A stretch of DNA of 64,000 nucleotides from Fulvia fulva (Eukaryota; Ascomycota; Dothideomycetes; Mycosphaerellales; Mycosphaerellaceae), in assembly GCF_020509005.1 (NCBI RefSeq), contig NC_063012.1, forward strand, positions 8,928,001 through 8,992,000. The letters run 5' to 3'. Shown in pieces: positions 9,957 through 22,222 of the stretch. Position 1 is the stretch's first letter; the number at the start of each line of letters is the position of its first letter. Below the pieces are notes generated by a model. That model ran no database searches. It was not told the origin of the DNA and saw only the letters and a program-made list of their open reading frames with translations. The position numbers and the translations under genes were made by a program.

Positions 9957-10558
9957 TGCTGTGGAAAGGGAAAAGCATCGCAGTGAGTCCGTCAGGGCCT
10001 GTAAATATAACTTATGACTCTGCCCGCTCGGAAGCATAGCGCTCGCTGTACGTATGATACTCTTCTCCGTGTACTGAAACTACAGAGCACTTGCCGCTAA
10101 ATGGCCATACCTCAAGTCGGTTCTGGTCCAGCAAGGATGTGACCAGCCGAAGCGAATGCTTCAACGGTCCGTGTACTGCTCTACCAACGTTTGGACATAC
10201 CAGCGTGTCAAGACTGTATCTCAGGCGACCGGCTTCTTCATTGACCACCATCTGGCTTCACTGCCTGTGCAGTCACGCGCAGTCACGCGCAAGTCGTTGC
10301 CTAAGGGCTGCTCCACAATAGCAACACCGAAGGCACATGTGCTTCTCACTGCCCTGCCTATTTGAGCCGCTCCATTGATCTTCTGTCAGACAATACTTTC
10401 CACCACATCTACGCTACACGGCTCAAGCAGACCACCACCGTCCGTAACTACCTTCCACCACCATACATCCGAAGCATCCACTACACGCAATGGGTACGCG
10501 ATGCAAACCACCTGACCCACGGCCGACCAGCTGACATGGTGCAGATCCAGGAGCCAGC
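9957..10558. other. Intergenic, no gene seen
   Basis: Contains a small tandem duplication of CAGTCACGCG near 10268-10290, but no convincing coding sequence. Confidence 0.45.
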
Positions 10559-11138
10559 ATGATGGCCTATGTGGTGGGCAGTACCCACATCCCACAGGAA
10601 GCCACCAAGACGTGCAATTGTCGTCCAAGCGTCATCAACTTCTGCCCACGGACCCCCGACCTCAGCACGACCATGGAGATCAAACCTTTAGCCGTCACGA
10701 TGAAAGACATGAAGTCTCTCACCAACATCTTCTCCAGCTTCAACGTAGGCAGTACCAAGAAGCATGCCAGAAAGAAGGCGAAGACTGCAAAATGGGTGAG
10801 CCGACGTAGTCACATGCACCTGTGGGAACACGCTAACGTACGCGCAGCGGGAAACCATTCGCGTCCACAAACAGACACGAGCTGAGAAGAAGCTGGTGCG
10901 CAAGCAGCAGAAGGCCGATAAGACTGCGAAGCGCGAGGAGAAGTTGCAGCTGAAGTATGGTGAGGCGTACGTCGACCCTTCGGACGTACTGCGGAAGGGA
11001 AGCATTGTGGAGTCGATGGACCTTGAGGAGAAGAAACACCAGTTTGATGAGGACGACTACAAGGCCGACTCGATTGCTGAGGGCGCCTCGGGGGAAGATG
11101 CCGCTCTGACAGTGGTTCACCCGATGGTCGTTGGTTGA
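10559..11138 (+). CDS. Small basic coiled-coil hypothetical protein
   Basis: I do not recognise a family. Two exons (10559-10795, 10848-11138; intron GTGAGC...CGCAG) give up to 175 residues from the first ATG, or 137 from an internal ATG at 10673 (MEIKPLAVTM). The splice joins AKTAKW to RETIRVHKQT in frame. The second exon is a highly charged Lys/Arg/Glu helix (RAEKKLVRKQQKADKTAKRE) followed by an acidic stretch. This composition is common in nucleolar or RNA-associated small proteins, but no function can be claimed. The in-frame junction and the sharp compositional domain support a real gene. The start is uncertain. Confidence 0.6.
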
Positions 11139-11524
11139 TATTGACCGCAACTACCAGGCTCGCTCGCAGAAACGTCAGTGCTTCCTGATCCTCGGGCCGA
11201 GTCGAGATGACTCGACATGTTATTTGACACAATACGACTTCACAGCAGCTCAAAGTGGCTGCTTTCACATTTGATACATTCGACACCAAGATTTGACACA
11301 TGTTCTTTTGCTTTTGAGTATCGAAGGAGATATAGCAGGGCTAGACTAGCTGATAATCATACACTAGTAGCTGCATGACCTTTACGACATTCAACACATC
11401 CCGGATATGTTCGGAGTACCACCGGGCAGGATCTTGTGAAGTCAATGCAATTACGGGTATAAGCTATACACACGCCAACGCCAACAAAAATTATCCTTCA
11501 CTCACTCACACACAACCTCAAGCC

Positions 11525-12775
11525 TCATTTTCCGTTCCAAGCCTTCTCCTTCGCCCAATCGTTCCCCATCAGCCTATCATGCACACCCGCCTCCGTGACC
11601 ATGAAGTTCCTCGATTTCAGCAACCACACGAACCAACTCGGTAGTCTCCATCCAAACAAGGCACCCACGCCCTTGGATCTGCCCACAGGTACAATCTGTG
11701 TCTCCGCCGGTCCTGCTTTGAACAGTCTATCTGGACCCGATGGTTTCGCGTTGTAATCCACATGTGCAGCGAGCAGATCACGCTTGAGATTCGTCTCGAG
11801 AACTGGTATACTGTCCATGATATCGATGATACTGTTGCGAGAGTAAGTGCCAACGTCACCAACAGCGTAGACTCTTGGGCCAGCGGCATTGACGCGAAGA
11901 GTTTGATCGTTGGTCTTGACGTAGCCTTGGGGATCGAGAAGGTGCTTGGGTACGTATTCAGTCATTGGAGAGAGGCCCATTGCTGGGATGTAGATGTCCG
12001 TAACGACTTCTTCGCCGTTGTGGAGCATGACGCTGGTTTGACCGTTCGAAAGAGGCTGGCTCGATGAGATCTTTGTGTTGTACTGCACGTCGACGCCGAC
12101 TTGTTTTAGGAAGACCTCAGCTTGTTTGCCGATGCTGGGTCTGAGAACTGGTAGAAGTTTGTCGGAGTTGGTGTAGAGTGTGATTTGCGCCTGTGGATGG
12201 GATGGTCTTGAAGCGAACCATCCAGCTCTGCCGTTGAGGAGCTCTCCAAGTTCGCCCGCTGATTCGACACCCGCTGGACCACCACCTGCGATGACAATGT
12301 GCTTCGCAGTCGCAAGGTTGCCACGGATCTCAGCAAGAGCAGCCTCGATGTCGGTGTGGGGCGTGCCCTGCAGAGAGTAGAGGGGGCTCGGTGTCTTGGT
12401 GCCAGTTGCCAGGATCAGAGCATGATAGAGCAAGACTTCCTCTTTACCATTGGCTTTTCGGATGGTGACGCCTCGCGACTCTGTGTCCCATGAGACAGCC
12501 TTTCCCTGGACAAACGTCACAGTGTCGCCGTATTGCTTGAAACCATTCTCGGTTGGTAGGAAGATGTGCTTGTTCGGCATGAGTGCTTCACTTGCCAATG
12601 CTCGAGGCGATGCGTGTCGAAGATAAAACTTTGTGGATGGGTCGACCAGCACGACTCTGTATGTCACCTTCTCGTCCTTGGGGAGCGTTGGGTGAATGTG
12701 CTTGAGGAAGTAATGTGCCGCCCCTAGGCCGGCATAACTGGTCCCAAGGAACACGATATTGCGTATCTCGGGCAT
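11525..12775 (-). CDS. AIF/FSP1-like FAD-dependent NAD(P)H oxidoreductase
   Basis: Single exon, 416 residues. The FAD-binding Rossmann start is IVFLGTSYAGLGAAHYF (residues about 7-22). A second dinucleotide fold, IVIAGGGPAGVESAGELGE, lies near residue 165, and the FAD-closing motif VYAVGDVGTY near 305. This is the architecture of the AMID/FSP1 group of pyridine nucleotide-disulphide oxidoreductases, which lack a redox-active cysteine pair. Fungal members are linked to oxidative stress, apoptosis-like death or quinone reduction. No cleavable targeting sequence is evident at the start, so location is open. C-terminal hydrophobic residues (GWRLPSWFVWLLKSRNF) could let it touch a membrane. The exact substrate cannot be inferred. 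Confidence 0.88.
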   Translation of the reverse strand: MPEIRNIVFLGTSYAGLGAAHYFLKHIHPTLPKDEKVTYRVVLVDPSTKFYLRHASPRALASEALMPNKHIFLPTENGFKQYGDTVTFVQGKAVSWDTESRGVTIRKANGKEEVLLYHALILATGTKTPSPLYSLQGTPHTDIEAALAEIRGNLATAKHIVIAGGGPAGVESAGELGELLNGRAGWFASRPSHPQAQITLYTNSDKLLPVLRPSIGKQAEVFLKQVGVDVQYNTKISSSQPLSNGQTSVMLHNGEEVVTDIYIPAMGLSPMTEYVPKHLLDPQGYVKTNDQTLRVNAAGPRVYAVGDVGTYSRNSIIDIMDSIPVLETNLKRDLLAAHVDYNAKPSGPDRLFKAGPAETQIVPVGRSKGVGALFGWRLPSWFVWLLKSRNFMVTEAGVHDRLMGNDWAKEKAWNGK

Positions 12776-13636
12776 GTCTGTTATCGTCGGGTGACTGTCT
12801 GTTGATCTGGCTTCGAGATTCTGTCGTATTGCTGCTGCAGTAGTTATGGCAATTGACGGAATGATGAGTGTAGTAGTGCTTCCCAGATTGAGATGTGCTA
12901 TGGAACAGTTGGACCTACTCGCAGACTTCCTTGCCTTCTATTATACTTGCCATATATCGAACATTTGTCAAGAGGTATATCGGTTTCACCGAGCACTGTT
13001 CGTGTTGACAGAATTCGCCGAGATGTGTTAGCGGCCGCTTACAAGAAGTCGAGTGAAGAATGCCTCACGCTCGGCCGAGAATTTCTTCAGCATCCGCACA
13101 CGTGACCCGAGCGGGAACGGGTTAGCGAAGCTCGGTCAGCTTCTGACAGGATAGGTGTGCTCACAATTAGGTCGTCGATGTCATGTTGGTGAGCTTCAGA
13201 CGCTCATGAAGCGTAGCGACCGAGCGCTAGCCACACCGGAGTACGAGCTTGCGAGTACGTAGGTGAGGCGTCAGCGAGGGAGTGAAGCTCTATACCAGCC
13301 CTCAACTAGCCTTGGCGCCCGCTCTGATTGGTCAACTTTCAAGTTTTAGGGTCACGTGACCTACCGCACTGTGCCTGTTGGCGGACTCGCAAACATATAC
13401 TCGTCGCTAACGCCTATGTCGTCGTATAATAAGCACTGTACGTCGGGTAGCGGTAGCGTGGATCGCACGCTACTTTGCAGTCTAGAAGGGTTGGTAGAGA
13501 GCTCCACTCCGCTACGCTTACCTTTGGAGGTTCACAACCGCCAACAGCACATTTTTCAATGTAGCATTCTGGTAATCTCTAGGGCTGTGTCGCAGTTGCG
13601 TGGACGAGATGGCTATGGCTCATATTACTACAGCCT
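12776..13636. other. Intergenic with possible degraded repeat
   Basis: Between the oxidoreductase start and the permease stop. The part from about 13080 to 13560 is dense in short inverted and direct words around GAGCG/CGCTC and GTGAAGCTC and looks unlike neighbouring spacers; it may be a relic of a transposable element. No coding frame or clear terminal repeat was found. Confidence 0.35.
13350..13361. promoter_or_regulatory. Perfect 12-bp palindrome with CACGTG core
   Basis: GGTCACGTGACC is a strong E-box-type site for bHLH factors. It lies about 575 bp upstream of the oxidoreductase start. A related ACACGTGACC lies near 13100. Function is inferred from the motif alone. Confidence 0.35.
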
Positions 13637-15437
13637 TCATTCCTCTCGCTTGGGAGCCGCTCCTTCGCTACTGCTAATGCTCTCCCCACTGAGAGGCGCC
13701 GCAATTGGTAAGCTGTCCCTCTTGTCCCGTGGCATGATCAAGTTCAGGAGCACGGCTACCAGCATTGTCAGGATGAATGGTGTCTCCACAATGAGATTGA
13801 CGCCTTCCAGAAAGCCCATGAGCTGCACGTTCGGTCCACTGTATGCTAGCACCTGGCTGAACCATTCTGGCGTGACAATATCGAGCAGGCCGAGTCCGAA
13901 TGAAGCGGACAGGATGAATCTGTTCCTGCGTGTCCACGGAATCGATGCGAGTATACGCATACCCGAGATGGCAATAGTGGCGTACAGAAATGTCTGCATA
14001 CCACCGAGCACCACCGAGGGCATTGCTGCAAAAACACCACCAAACTTGCCGAAGACGCCCATCAAGATGATGATTACCGATGCACAGTAGCCCGCACGTC
14101 GACTCTGCGCGGGTGTCAGTACAACTCCTCAATTTTGGCATGGCATTACTTACCGCATTGCTAGTGACGACGATCACACCGTTGTTGCCAGCATGGCTGA
14201 CCATTGGGATAGTAAAGCCCAATGCTGCGATCAAGCTGCCTGTGGCGTCGCATAATATGCCTCCCTGAATGCGAGTGTTGGCTTTGATACCTTCCGTATC
14301 AACACCTGATGCCTCGGAGGTCGCTGCAATAGATGGCATGCAAACCATGGCCTCGCATATGAACAGTATCATTAGCGGCAGGACGAGCGTACCGTCGACT
14401 CCGAGCTTGAAGGTTGACGTCCAGAGGAAGGTGACAGCGGGAGCCTGATTGATCGTGCTAATTGACCAGTATCCAAGAGCGCCCGTGATGGCACTTCCGA
14501 CTGCCAACCCAAAGATGATGCTGGCGCTCTTCATCAGTGGCGAGCCGACTATCTCGATCAAGATGATGGTCACAAAGACTGAAAACCCAATACCGATGAA
14601 TTTTGGGTCGCCCCATAATAATGGTTTCGGTGCATTCACGTTCGGGCACAGCCTGTAGATCCCTGCGCCGTCCAAGCAACTTGCGCCACCACCCCATGAT
14701 TCTCCGGCAGTCGTAACGAGATAAATGCCCAGGACCAGCAATAGGTTTCCCGTGACCATAGGCGGGAAGATCTTCTTGAGGGGAATGAAGGAGACCAGGA
14801 ACTGCATCCAAACGCACACCAGAATCGTCCCGATCAGCTTGCCATACGCGTCTGGGCAGGGCAGCTTTGTTCCGCTTTCACTCGTAGGACAAATGCCGCG
14901 AGCATAAAGTGGCGCCGTGTACTTCATCGTTATTGGTATGATGTCGAAAGTCGGTCCGATGACACTCAGAATGCCTGCACCTATATAGAACGGCGTACCC
15001 CGAATCCTCGTGCGGGTAATCTGAATCAGCGTTCCGATACCGCTGGTGATGAACGCGGCCGAGACAAGGTACTCGACGGTCTTGGTGTCGAGATAGAACG
15101 CGCCTCTTGATATCGCCAGCACTGGTGTGACGATTCCGGATATCATCGTCAGAGCATGCTGAATGCCCAGGATCAAGATGAGCAAGAGCGGGATCTTGCC
15201 GTCGGGATACCAAAACGGGGGCACATGGTCTTTGTACTTCTTGTTGAATGGCCAGATGTTGGGTGTGAAGAGATATGCGTAGTCATAGTCTCCAATGAGG
15301 CCGTCTCGAGTGGTGCAGGTATGCTTGAACTCCTCCCATACGAGTCTCCATGTGCCTGTCTTGGCTTCTTCTGGCGGTATATACTCATCTGATGAGGCAG
15401 GCGCGGACCGCGCGACTGTCCCTTCCTTGTTATCCAT
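13637..15437 (-). CDS. Nucleobase-ascorbate (xanthine/uracil) permease family transporter
   Basis: Exon 1 (14154-15437) and exon 2 (13637-14104), joined across a 49-bp intron (GTAAGT...GCGCAG), give 583 residues. The ATG giving MDNKEG was chosen because the upstream frame has no ATG. The protein is rich in membrane spans (LLLILILGIQHALTMISG; LPLMILFICEAMVCMPS) and reads through the family signature into NASRRAGYC/ASVIIILMGVFGKFGGVFAAMP. Members of this family (UapA, UapC) import uric acid, xanthine or other purines with protons at the plasma membrane. Here the signature reads GNNGVIVVTS instead of (Q/E/P)NxGxxxxT(R/K/G), so the key first residue and the last are changed. Substrate range is therefore uncertain. 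Confidence 0.9.
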
Positions 15438-16405
15438 CTTTCTGGTTGTTCGAGTAATCAGCAAGAGACTGCGCGCTCTCTGAAAAGATGTGGTGGAGTC
15501 GTGAGCTTCAGTGTTCCTGACTAAGTCGAGTCGATGGCCGCAGATAAGCCACTTCTAGGCCGCTTCTACGCGCGAAGATCAACGCACTATTCACTTAGCT
15601 ACAGCAACTGGGCCTCTCGTATCCATTCACAGTTCTCGTGAGCGCCTGTCGTTCACCATGGCCAAAAAGCCACCAACAGCAAGAGGCAAAATCTCTCGAG
15701 TCAACGCACCGAATTGCTAGCTGCAGACATCGCGGCACTTGGTTTTCTAGTCCTTGCCTCTGCTGCAGGAGCATGTACATGTCGTTCGCTGAAAGGTCCG
15801 TGGCATTGGCGTCAATGTGGATGAACCTGCGTAGCGCCGGTTCCTGCCGTAGCTCGAGCATGCAAGCAAGCGGGTGGAGCTGCCAGGTGCGGTGTCACTA
15901 CGTGGTCGTATAAGCATGGAGTCCAGCAACTGCGAGCTACTCGATGCGGTATAACACGGCTGTCTCGTTCTCTCGGCACCTCTTCCACCCGCACGGAAAT
16001 GGTAGAGGTGCGTTAGACACAACGCCGTGGTCCTTAGCTACCGATGCCAGGGAAGTGGACAGAGAACACGGACACAGGTACAGATACAGGTACAGGTACA
16101 GGCGAGCATTGCACTACAATACTGCTTTTGTTGACACTACTACTACTGTATTACAAACTGTCGATGCAGCAAAGCACAAAAAGCCTCCCAAACTTTCCTG
16201 TACCTGCCAAGTGCACTCCCTGCCTGTCTCCCGAAAAGCAGCAAGTCGTAGTGGATGCGGTGGGTTTGTGCGATGCAAGATCCGCTGTCCAACAAATTGT
16301 TTGTCCAGGGTATAGAACACCGTAAGTAGAACAAAGTCCGACCAGAAAGAGCCTGCTGGCTTCAATTATGCAGCTAGTATGTTGTCGGAAGTAGTGGCAA
16401 GCCTC
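15438..16405. other. Intergenic with hexamer microsatellite
   Basis: Lies upstream of the permease and downstream of the kinase gene. It holds five ACAGGT-type hexamers at 16074-16103. No gene was seen. Confidence 0.5.
16074..16103. repeat. Hexanucleotide microsatellite (ACAGGT)5, imperfect
   Basis: Five consecutive 6-bp units; the second is ACAGAT and the last ACAGGC. Confidence 0.85.
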
Positions 16406-19400
16406 TCAGTCAGCAACGACCTCGCAGAGAGCTCTCCACTTCTCCTCGTCCTCCACGAGCCATCCACGTGCTCGCATGACTCCATCAGCAACCTCGATGA
16501 CCTTGCGGAAGCCACTGACGGCTCCCTTGACTTGCACGAAGCGGGCGATGGTCAAGCCCACCTTCCGTCCATGTTCGAGCACAACGAAGAGCTCGATACG
16601 GAATGTCACAGGCTTGATCTCGAGTGTGTTGTTCTTGTCAACTCTGGCATTGATAGTGTTCGTTCCGTGAGGGTATTCCAGGTCTCGTACGCCGTGCTGT
16701 CGCCACTCCTTGAGCAGGAGGACGAGCTCCTGCCTGGCCTTGCCACGTGGAAGCGTGAAGCACAAGACATGCACTGCCGGCTTGATGTTGAAGAAACGTG
16801 CAAACCACGATCGCTCTGGTCCAGGCTGCGGCGGGTTGTCGTTGCTCGAAGGTGACGGCGACAAGGATGAGAAGAGCGAGTCGAGCGAGTGATGGGTCAT
16901 CATGGTGGTGTCTGCTATGCGTTAGTAAGTGATGCTTCCGTGAACCGTCTCGAACACCAAAGAACTCACCGGCTTCAGCCACTGTTGTATCGACGCCCTT
17001 CTCTCGTCCCATGCGTCCAATCCACTTTGAGAACCCCTTCTTACCTCCACCCAGGCGTGACTTTCTGATGGGAAATTCGCTCGATTCAGCAGAGCCAGGT
17101 GACTTCACTGCTGGCGAGCCTGATACTTCTGGTAGATCATCTTGTGCTCCGTGGTCTTTCTTGCTTCTGCCAAACCATCCAGAACGCTTTTTGCGAACCC
17201 CAGATGGGTTCATTAAGGTTGTATCACCGTCGACAGACGTAAGACCTGACATATCCAGATTGGGCTTGCTCTTCAAAGTCTCCCTGGAAGGCTTGACTGC
17301 TGGATGCCTCGCGGGTTCGACGCTGCTCGTCTGGCTTCCGTTGCTCCGCTTTCGAACGTTCAGAGGGGCGACAGTTCCTGATGAAGATGGCGGCACCATG
17401 CGCACAGTCCTGTCCTGAAGTCTCTTGCCTCTGTTCACAGGGTCGGTAACGCTGCGATGCCAGTTGGCGCCATCCTTACTGCTTCGCTCAGTGCTCTCCT
17501 CGGATATGATTGGCAGCCATCCAGCTTGATCCGAATTCTTAATGGGTTCAGGAGCGGTCCTAACACGCCTGTCCCCCGTGGCGGTAGAGCTAGGTTTGAT
17601 GTTCTCAAGCATTTTCATAACTTCGTCAAATTTGACGCTGTAGTCTTCGCCACCACCTTTATAAGCCTCCAGCTTCTTCCGGGTTTCCTCAAGAGTCCTG
17701 GTCAAGTACGTGTTAGGCGTGTCTTTCTTTGGAAGCTCCGGAAGTGCTCGTGGCGGTAGTCGAGGTTTCGCCGCGATCTGGGCTATCTCGGGAGTAGCAG
17801 CAGACACGGACGATGGAGGCGTATCATATGGCGATTGCCCGTCTGTCACTGAGGTGCGAGCAGTCATGCCGGAGCCGAATGAGTCCCGGAAGAACGCCTC
17901 CTCACAAGCTTTTTCGAGCTCTGCACTGTGCTTCCTGATCTCGCTCCGCATGTGTTGATGTGGTGTGTCTGTCTTGCGAGGCTTGATACAAGGCTCGAGC
18001 TGTGCTGTTCGCTCCTTTCGAGACTTGAGAGACTGATCCATGTGTGCCAGAGGGCTGGAATTAGCATTGTCCCTGTGCTCTGCCTGTGGCTTCAAATGAC
18101 GTTGTCGAAGGTTACCAGGTACACTGGGAGTCGCGGGAGTTGATGCTTTGGACGACTCTGGACCGGTCAGGGCACTAGTCGTCGAAATTCGACGTATGTG
18201 TGAGAAGCTAACACCTCGCTTGTGCAGATCTGAAGGACGCATGCTAGCGATGACAGGAGGACTGCTAGGCAAGTGTGAGCTCGTCAATGAGTGGCGAGAC
18301 ATCGATGATCGAGGCAACGATGGCCTGCTTCTTCCCGAGCGTGGTAGACTTGTCGCTGATTGTGCTGAGGCGCGGCGATTACTCTGCTGTAGCATCTCCA
18401 GCCGCGTTGTGTGTGGGTGCCTCAATCTGTGGCCTCGAGTTGTGCGGCGCGTACTCGTCGTTCCATTGCGGTGCACATGTACGTTGAGGTACTCCCCTCT
18501 GGCGTCCAAGATGGGGTCCCGTGAAGCTCGATATGGGTCGTAGCTGCTCATCGACGGTGGCGAGCCTACAAAGCTTTGACTTTGGCGAAGGTGCTCATCG
18601 TTCATGATCGAATACTGCGATTGTGTGCGCTGTGCCTTGGCCGGCATAGGTGGAGCATCGTCGGTAAGAGGCATCCGACTGTGATGGTAGTCACTGGCCG
18701 AATAGCTGATGTCGTCTGCTTCTCCATAGTAGTTCTCGAGGTGCTCCTCTCGATGCTTGACGAGCGCAGCATAGAACAGCTTCTCCTGGTTGTAGTCATT
18801 GTTCAACAACTTGTTTACAAGACTCTGTTCAGACTCGCTGTGCCACAGTGTGCGCATGTTGCTCAAGATTTCTCTGTCGATGTCCTGGATACGTTTGACC
18901 TTCCACTGATCAAGCTTCGGCATAACGCCGACAGCAGATTCCTTGGTGCCGTGCACACCTACCAGGCCAAGCTGCTCATCGTACTTGTGCAGAAAAGGAT
19001 GGTCCCATACGCCGTCCATGGTGATGCGCTTTTCAGGGTCCGGAACGAAGATCTTCTTGATTAGGTCCCGCGCCTCCAGACTGAGGGCAGGAGGCATGTA
19101 GTATTTCGCTCGTGCAATGTCTTTGAACAGCATCCGGATGTCGCCGTCCTCGCCGTAGTTGTACGGTGTGGTGCCGGTCAGCATGACATACAGAATGACG
19201 CCGCAGCTCCAGACATCAGCCTGTTTCCCGTCGTATGGCTTGCTGCTCACAACCTCTGGTGCAGCGTAGTGTGGACTGCCACATGGTGTGCTCAATTTCC
19301 GCCCTTCTGGCTGCAGTGCTGCCATGCCAAAGTCGATGAGCTTGACGCTCAAGTCGTCTTGGTTGAGTAGTATGTTCTCGGGCTTAAGGTCTCGGTGGCA

Positions 19401-20227
19401 GATGAGGAGCCGATGACAGTACAGCAGAGCAGAGACGATCTGCCTAAAGATGTAAACAGTCTCTTCCTCGCTCAGGCCTTTTCGTTCGTCCACAAAGTGG
19501 AACAATTCCCCGCCCTCAACATATTCCATGATCAAGTACCTGCACATTCGTCAGTCAGTAAGAGAAGCAATGGCCCTTTGATGCACACTCACAGCTCGTT
19601 GCGGTTCTCCCAAACGTCGAAAAGCCTGACGATGTTTGGATGCTCTAACAGCTTCATGACCGCGATTTCTCTTTCTAATCCGAAGGGGATTGGCTTATAG
19701 CCAGCTGTCGTTGGTGCGTTTATCCCACGCGTACTCTCGATGAGGTTGGCAAGGCTCTGAGCGCGTGTGCTCTCTGCGACGGACCTCGTGATAATTTTCA
19801 CGGCTCCATATTGATCCCTGTACCTGTGGCGGACAACGCGAACCCGAGAACAGCCACCTCTGCCAATGGTCTTTCCAAGCTGCCAGTGACCAATGAAGGT
19901 CTTCCGCCTCCGTCCAGATGCTGTAGATGTAGTCGATATGGCGGAGTTTCGCTTCAAGTCGCGTTCATCCTTTGAGATCTGTGAGATGCGCTTGTTCGCT
20001 GGTGATTCTGGTTGCTCGCTGCTGCGAACTGCCAGGCTGCCGTTGGCCTCGAGAGATTCGTTGTGAGGCAAGCTCGGATGCGAGAATGAATTGGCCTTGG
20101 TGTGCTTAGCAATCTTTGCGTGACGCTGGGAGATCGGTGGCGTGTTGATCTTGCTGGGTACTTCGGCAAGTGGCTGCCTCTTCTTCGCGGCTGCCACTGG
20201 TTGGTGGCGGCGGTTTCGGTCTGCCAT
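16406..20227 (-). CDS. Septin/cell-cycle kinase of the Gin4/Hsl1/Kcc4 group
   Basis: Exons 19593-20227, 16970-19539 and 16406-16911 give 1236 residues; both introns are GT-AG (GTGAGT donors) and preserve frame. A basic N-terminal tail is followed by a kinase domain at about residues 115-400: glycine loop GRGGCSRVRVV, catalytic Lys in GAVKII, CHRDLKPENILL, DFGMAAL, CGSPHYAAPE. A long disordered Ser/Thr/Arg-rich middle leads to a C-terminal domain (FFNIKPAVHVLCFTLP...) that fits the membrane-binding KA1 module. This layout is typical of fungal Gin4/Hsl1 kinases, which associate with septins at the neck or septum and link morphogenesis to mitotic entry via Wee1. Which of the three yeast paralogues is closest cannot be judged by eye. 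The upstream frame is open but has no ATG before MADRNRRHQ. Confidence 0.9.
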
Positions 20228-22222
20228 GTTCAGGTGAGATGGCGGGAAAGCATACACGCGTTGGTATGTCGGAATGTGCTGTTTTGTATGTCTTGAATGC
20301 ACGTGCTTTTGAATGGGTATGATATCTTTGCGCTGTTTTATCCAACTCCCGCCAGATCTTTCGGTCCTCGCGCGTGCGAAGCAAGTGGTGGCCAAGAGTG
20401 CGTCAAGGAATAAAGATGCTACCAGAAGTGGTGATGGCAAGCAAGCATCTGCGGCGCGGGTGCTGGAAGCGAAGGGATGGCGTGCGGGTTGTCGCAGACC
20501 ACGCCTTTTGTTGTGAGCCGGTGTATGCTGCGCGGATCAGATGAGCGAGTGTGATGCATGTGCCGCCAGGAGCGAGATGCTGCAAATGAGTGACCGTCAA
20601 ACAAGAAGGAAAAGCCGACGGGTGCCCGTTCCCGCCTGCACGCGCATCTCGTGGGTGCCGCTTCGCCCGTGAAGTCGAGTGCGAGCGTGAAGAGTCGAAG
20701 GACAGCTGAAGTGGTGAAGTGGAAGCTGCGAAATGTGGAATCCCTTCACAGCAGGCGGGAGGAAGGCACGAGAGCGATGGCAAGTACTCGGTCCAATAGA
20801 ATGCACGCTTGTCGATCGAGAGGCCTGTGGAATGAGATCGGATGGGCTGGCTGGCTGTTTGTTGTGATGTTTGCTGCAGCATGGCGGGATGGAATGCACC
20901 CAGCACAGCTCAACATTACTTCACTTCTCGTCCACTGCCCGCCATGTTCACGAGGGGCTCTAATCAAATCTTGACGGCGCTTCATAATGTCTTCAGCTTC
21001 GTTGCCACGAACTGCTGATGGTCTGTCCCACATCTGAGACTCTGAGTGCGGAGCTGTCCACTCCGCCATCACCTGCATGCTGGTGGTATTCTTGACGAGG
21101 CGTCGCGAAACAGTACCTGCAGAAAGACCATCAATCCCATCGACGTGATATCGCAGGCGGGACCAGGTGAAGTGCTCTCACAAAACTCAATACCAACCAA
21201 GTCCGACTAGCATACGCCATCGTCCTGCTCTCCACGGCACGCTGCAGCCGGACTCGCCCGTCGCTGGGACCAAAGGCCACAGCTGTGTAACGAGCACAAA
21301 CGCCTCTCGATCCCGAAGTTCTGGTCGGTGCATCTCGTTCGCAGCGATGATCCTGCAACGATGCGCAAGCGCCACCAGGCTCTATATGCACTTCGCACCA
21401 TAGCAGGCTACCGTCAACATGCCCGACTCAGGGATGTATACTGCACCTGCCATGTTTGGCCAGCTGGACTTGCTGCATGTAGTTGCCGCCCGAGATGAAA
21501 AGACTTCAATTCGAAACACGAGCTGAGCAGTGATCCGCATCAGGGGTAGTTCTATGTAAGACTGATCCTGGTTGGAGATCACGTGAGGTCATGGCTGTGC
21601 TATCGGCCATCCTCGGCCGTGATCTGCTTGGAGAAGCACTGACTGGGTTTGCCTCCTCGCGCGCTCGCACGGCAGAGCGAGGCAAAGCGAGGCGAGATGA
21701 AATAAGGTGTTGGATAACGGTAGCTCAAGACTCCGTTCAAAATGCTGAGATCGACGTTGGGAAAGCCCTGAGATCAACGTTGGGAAAGCACAAGATCGAG
21801 ATATTGACGGGGGTAGTCGTGTTGATCACTTGTATCACACGATAGTGTTTGTGACCATGATGCTATTGCTGGAAAGATGTCCGCCCGCTGTTGCATGCAC
21901 ATGCCCTCGCCAGACCAGGAGATACTGTAGCCACATCCATGCTTGACCTCTCGGCCTCCCATACCTGATGCATACGCAACATCCTGTTCATCGCTCTCGG
22001 TGCCTACCGGCGGGTAGGTATCATCGCTCCCCAAATCCTCACAATCGTAACCTCCTGCGGTCTGTCGCTCCTTCAAAACGCCCTGCTTGCTCCGTGCCGT
22101 TTGGCCAATGTTGCTATCCACTTCCCAATCATTTCGTAACGTAACAGCCTCGTGATAGAATATACAATGCCGTAGAAGGGTATCTTCATAAAAATGCCAG
22201 GGAAAAATCATCCGTACGCGTC
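20228..22222. other. Two-kilobase intergenic region, no gene seen
   Basis: Lies between the kinase start and the zinc-finger gene stop. It should contain the kinase promoter and leader. Near 21725-21790 there is a tandem duplication of GAGATCAACGTTGGGAAAGC (about 26-bp unit, one substitution). No RNA gene was recognised. Confidence 0.5.

Noticed and set aside
16044..16325. Open frame with Asp-Thr-Gly repeats
   Set aside because: The repetitive peptide is just the ACAGGT microsatellite; the rest has no protein features.
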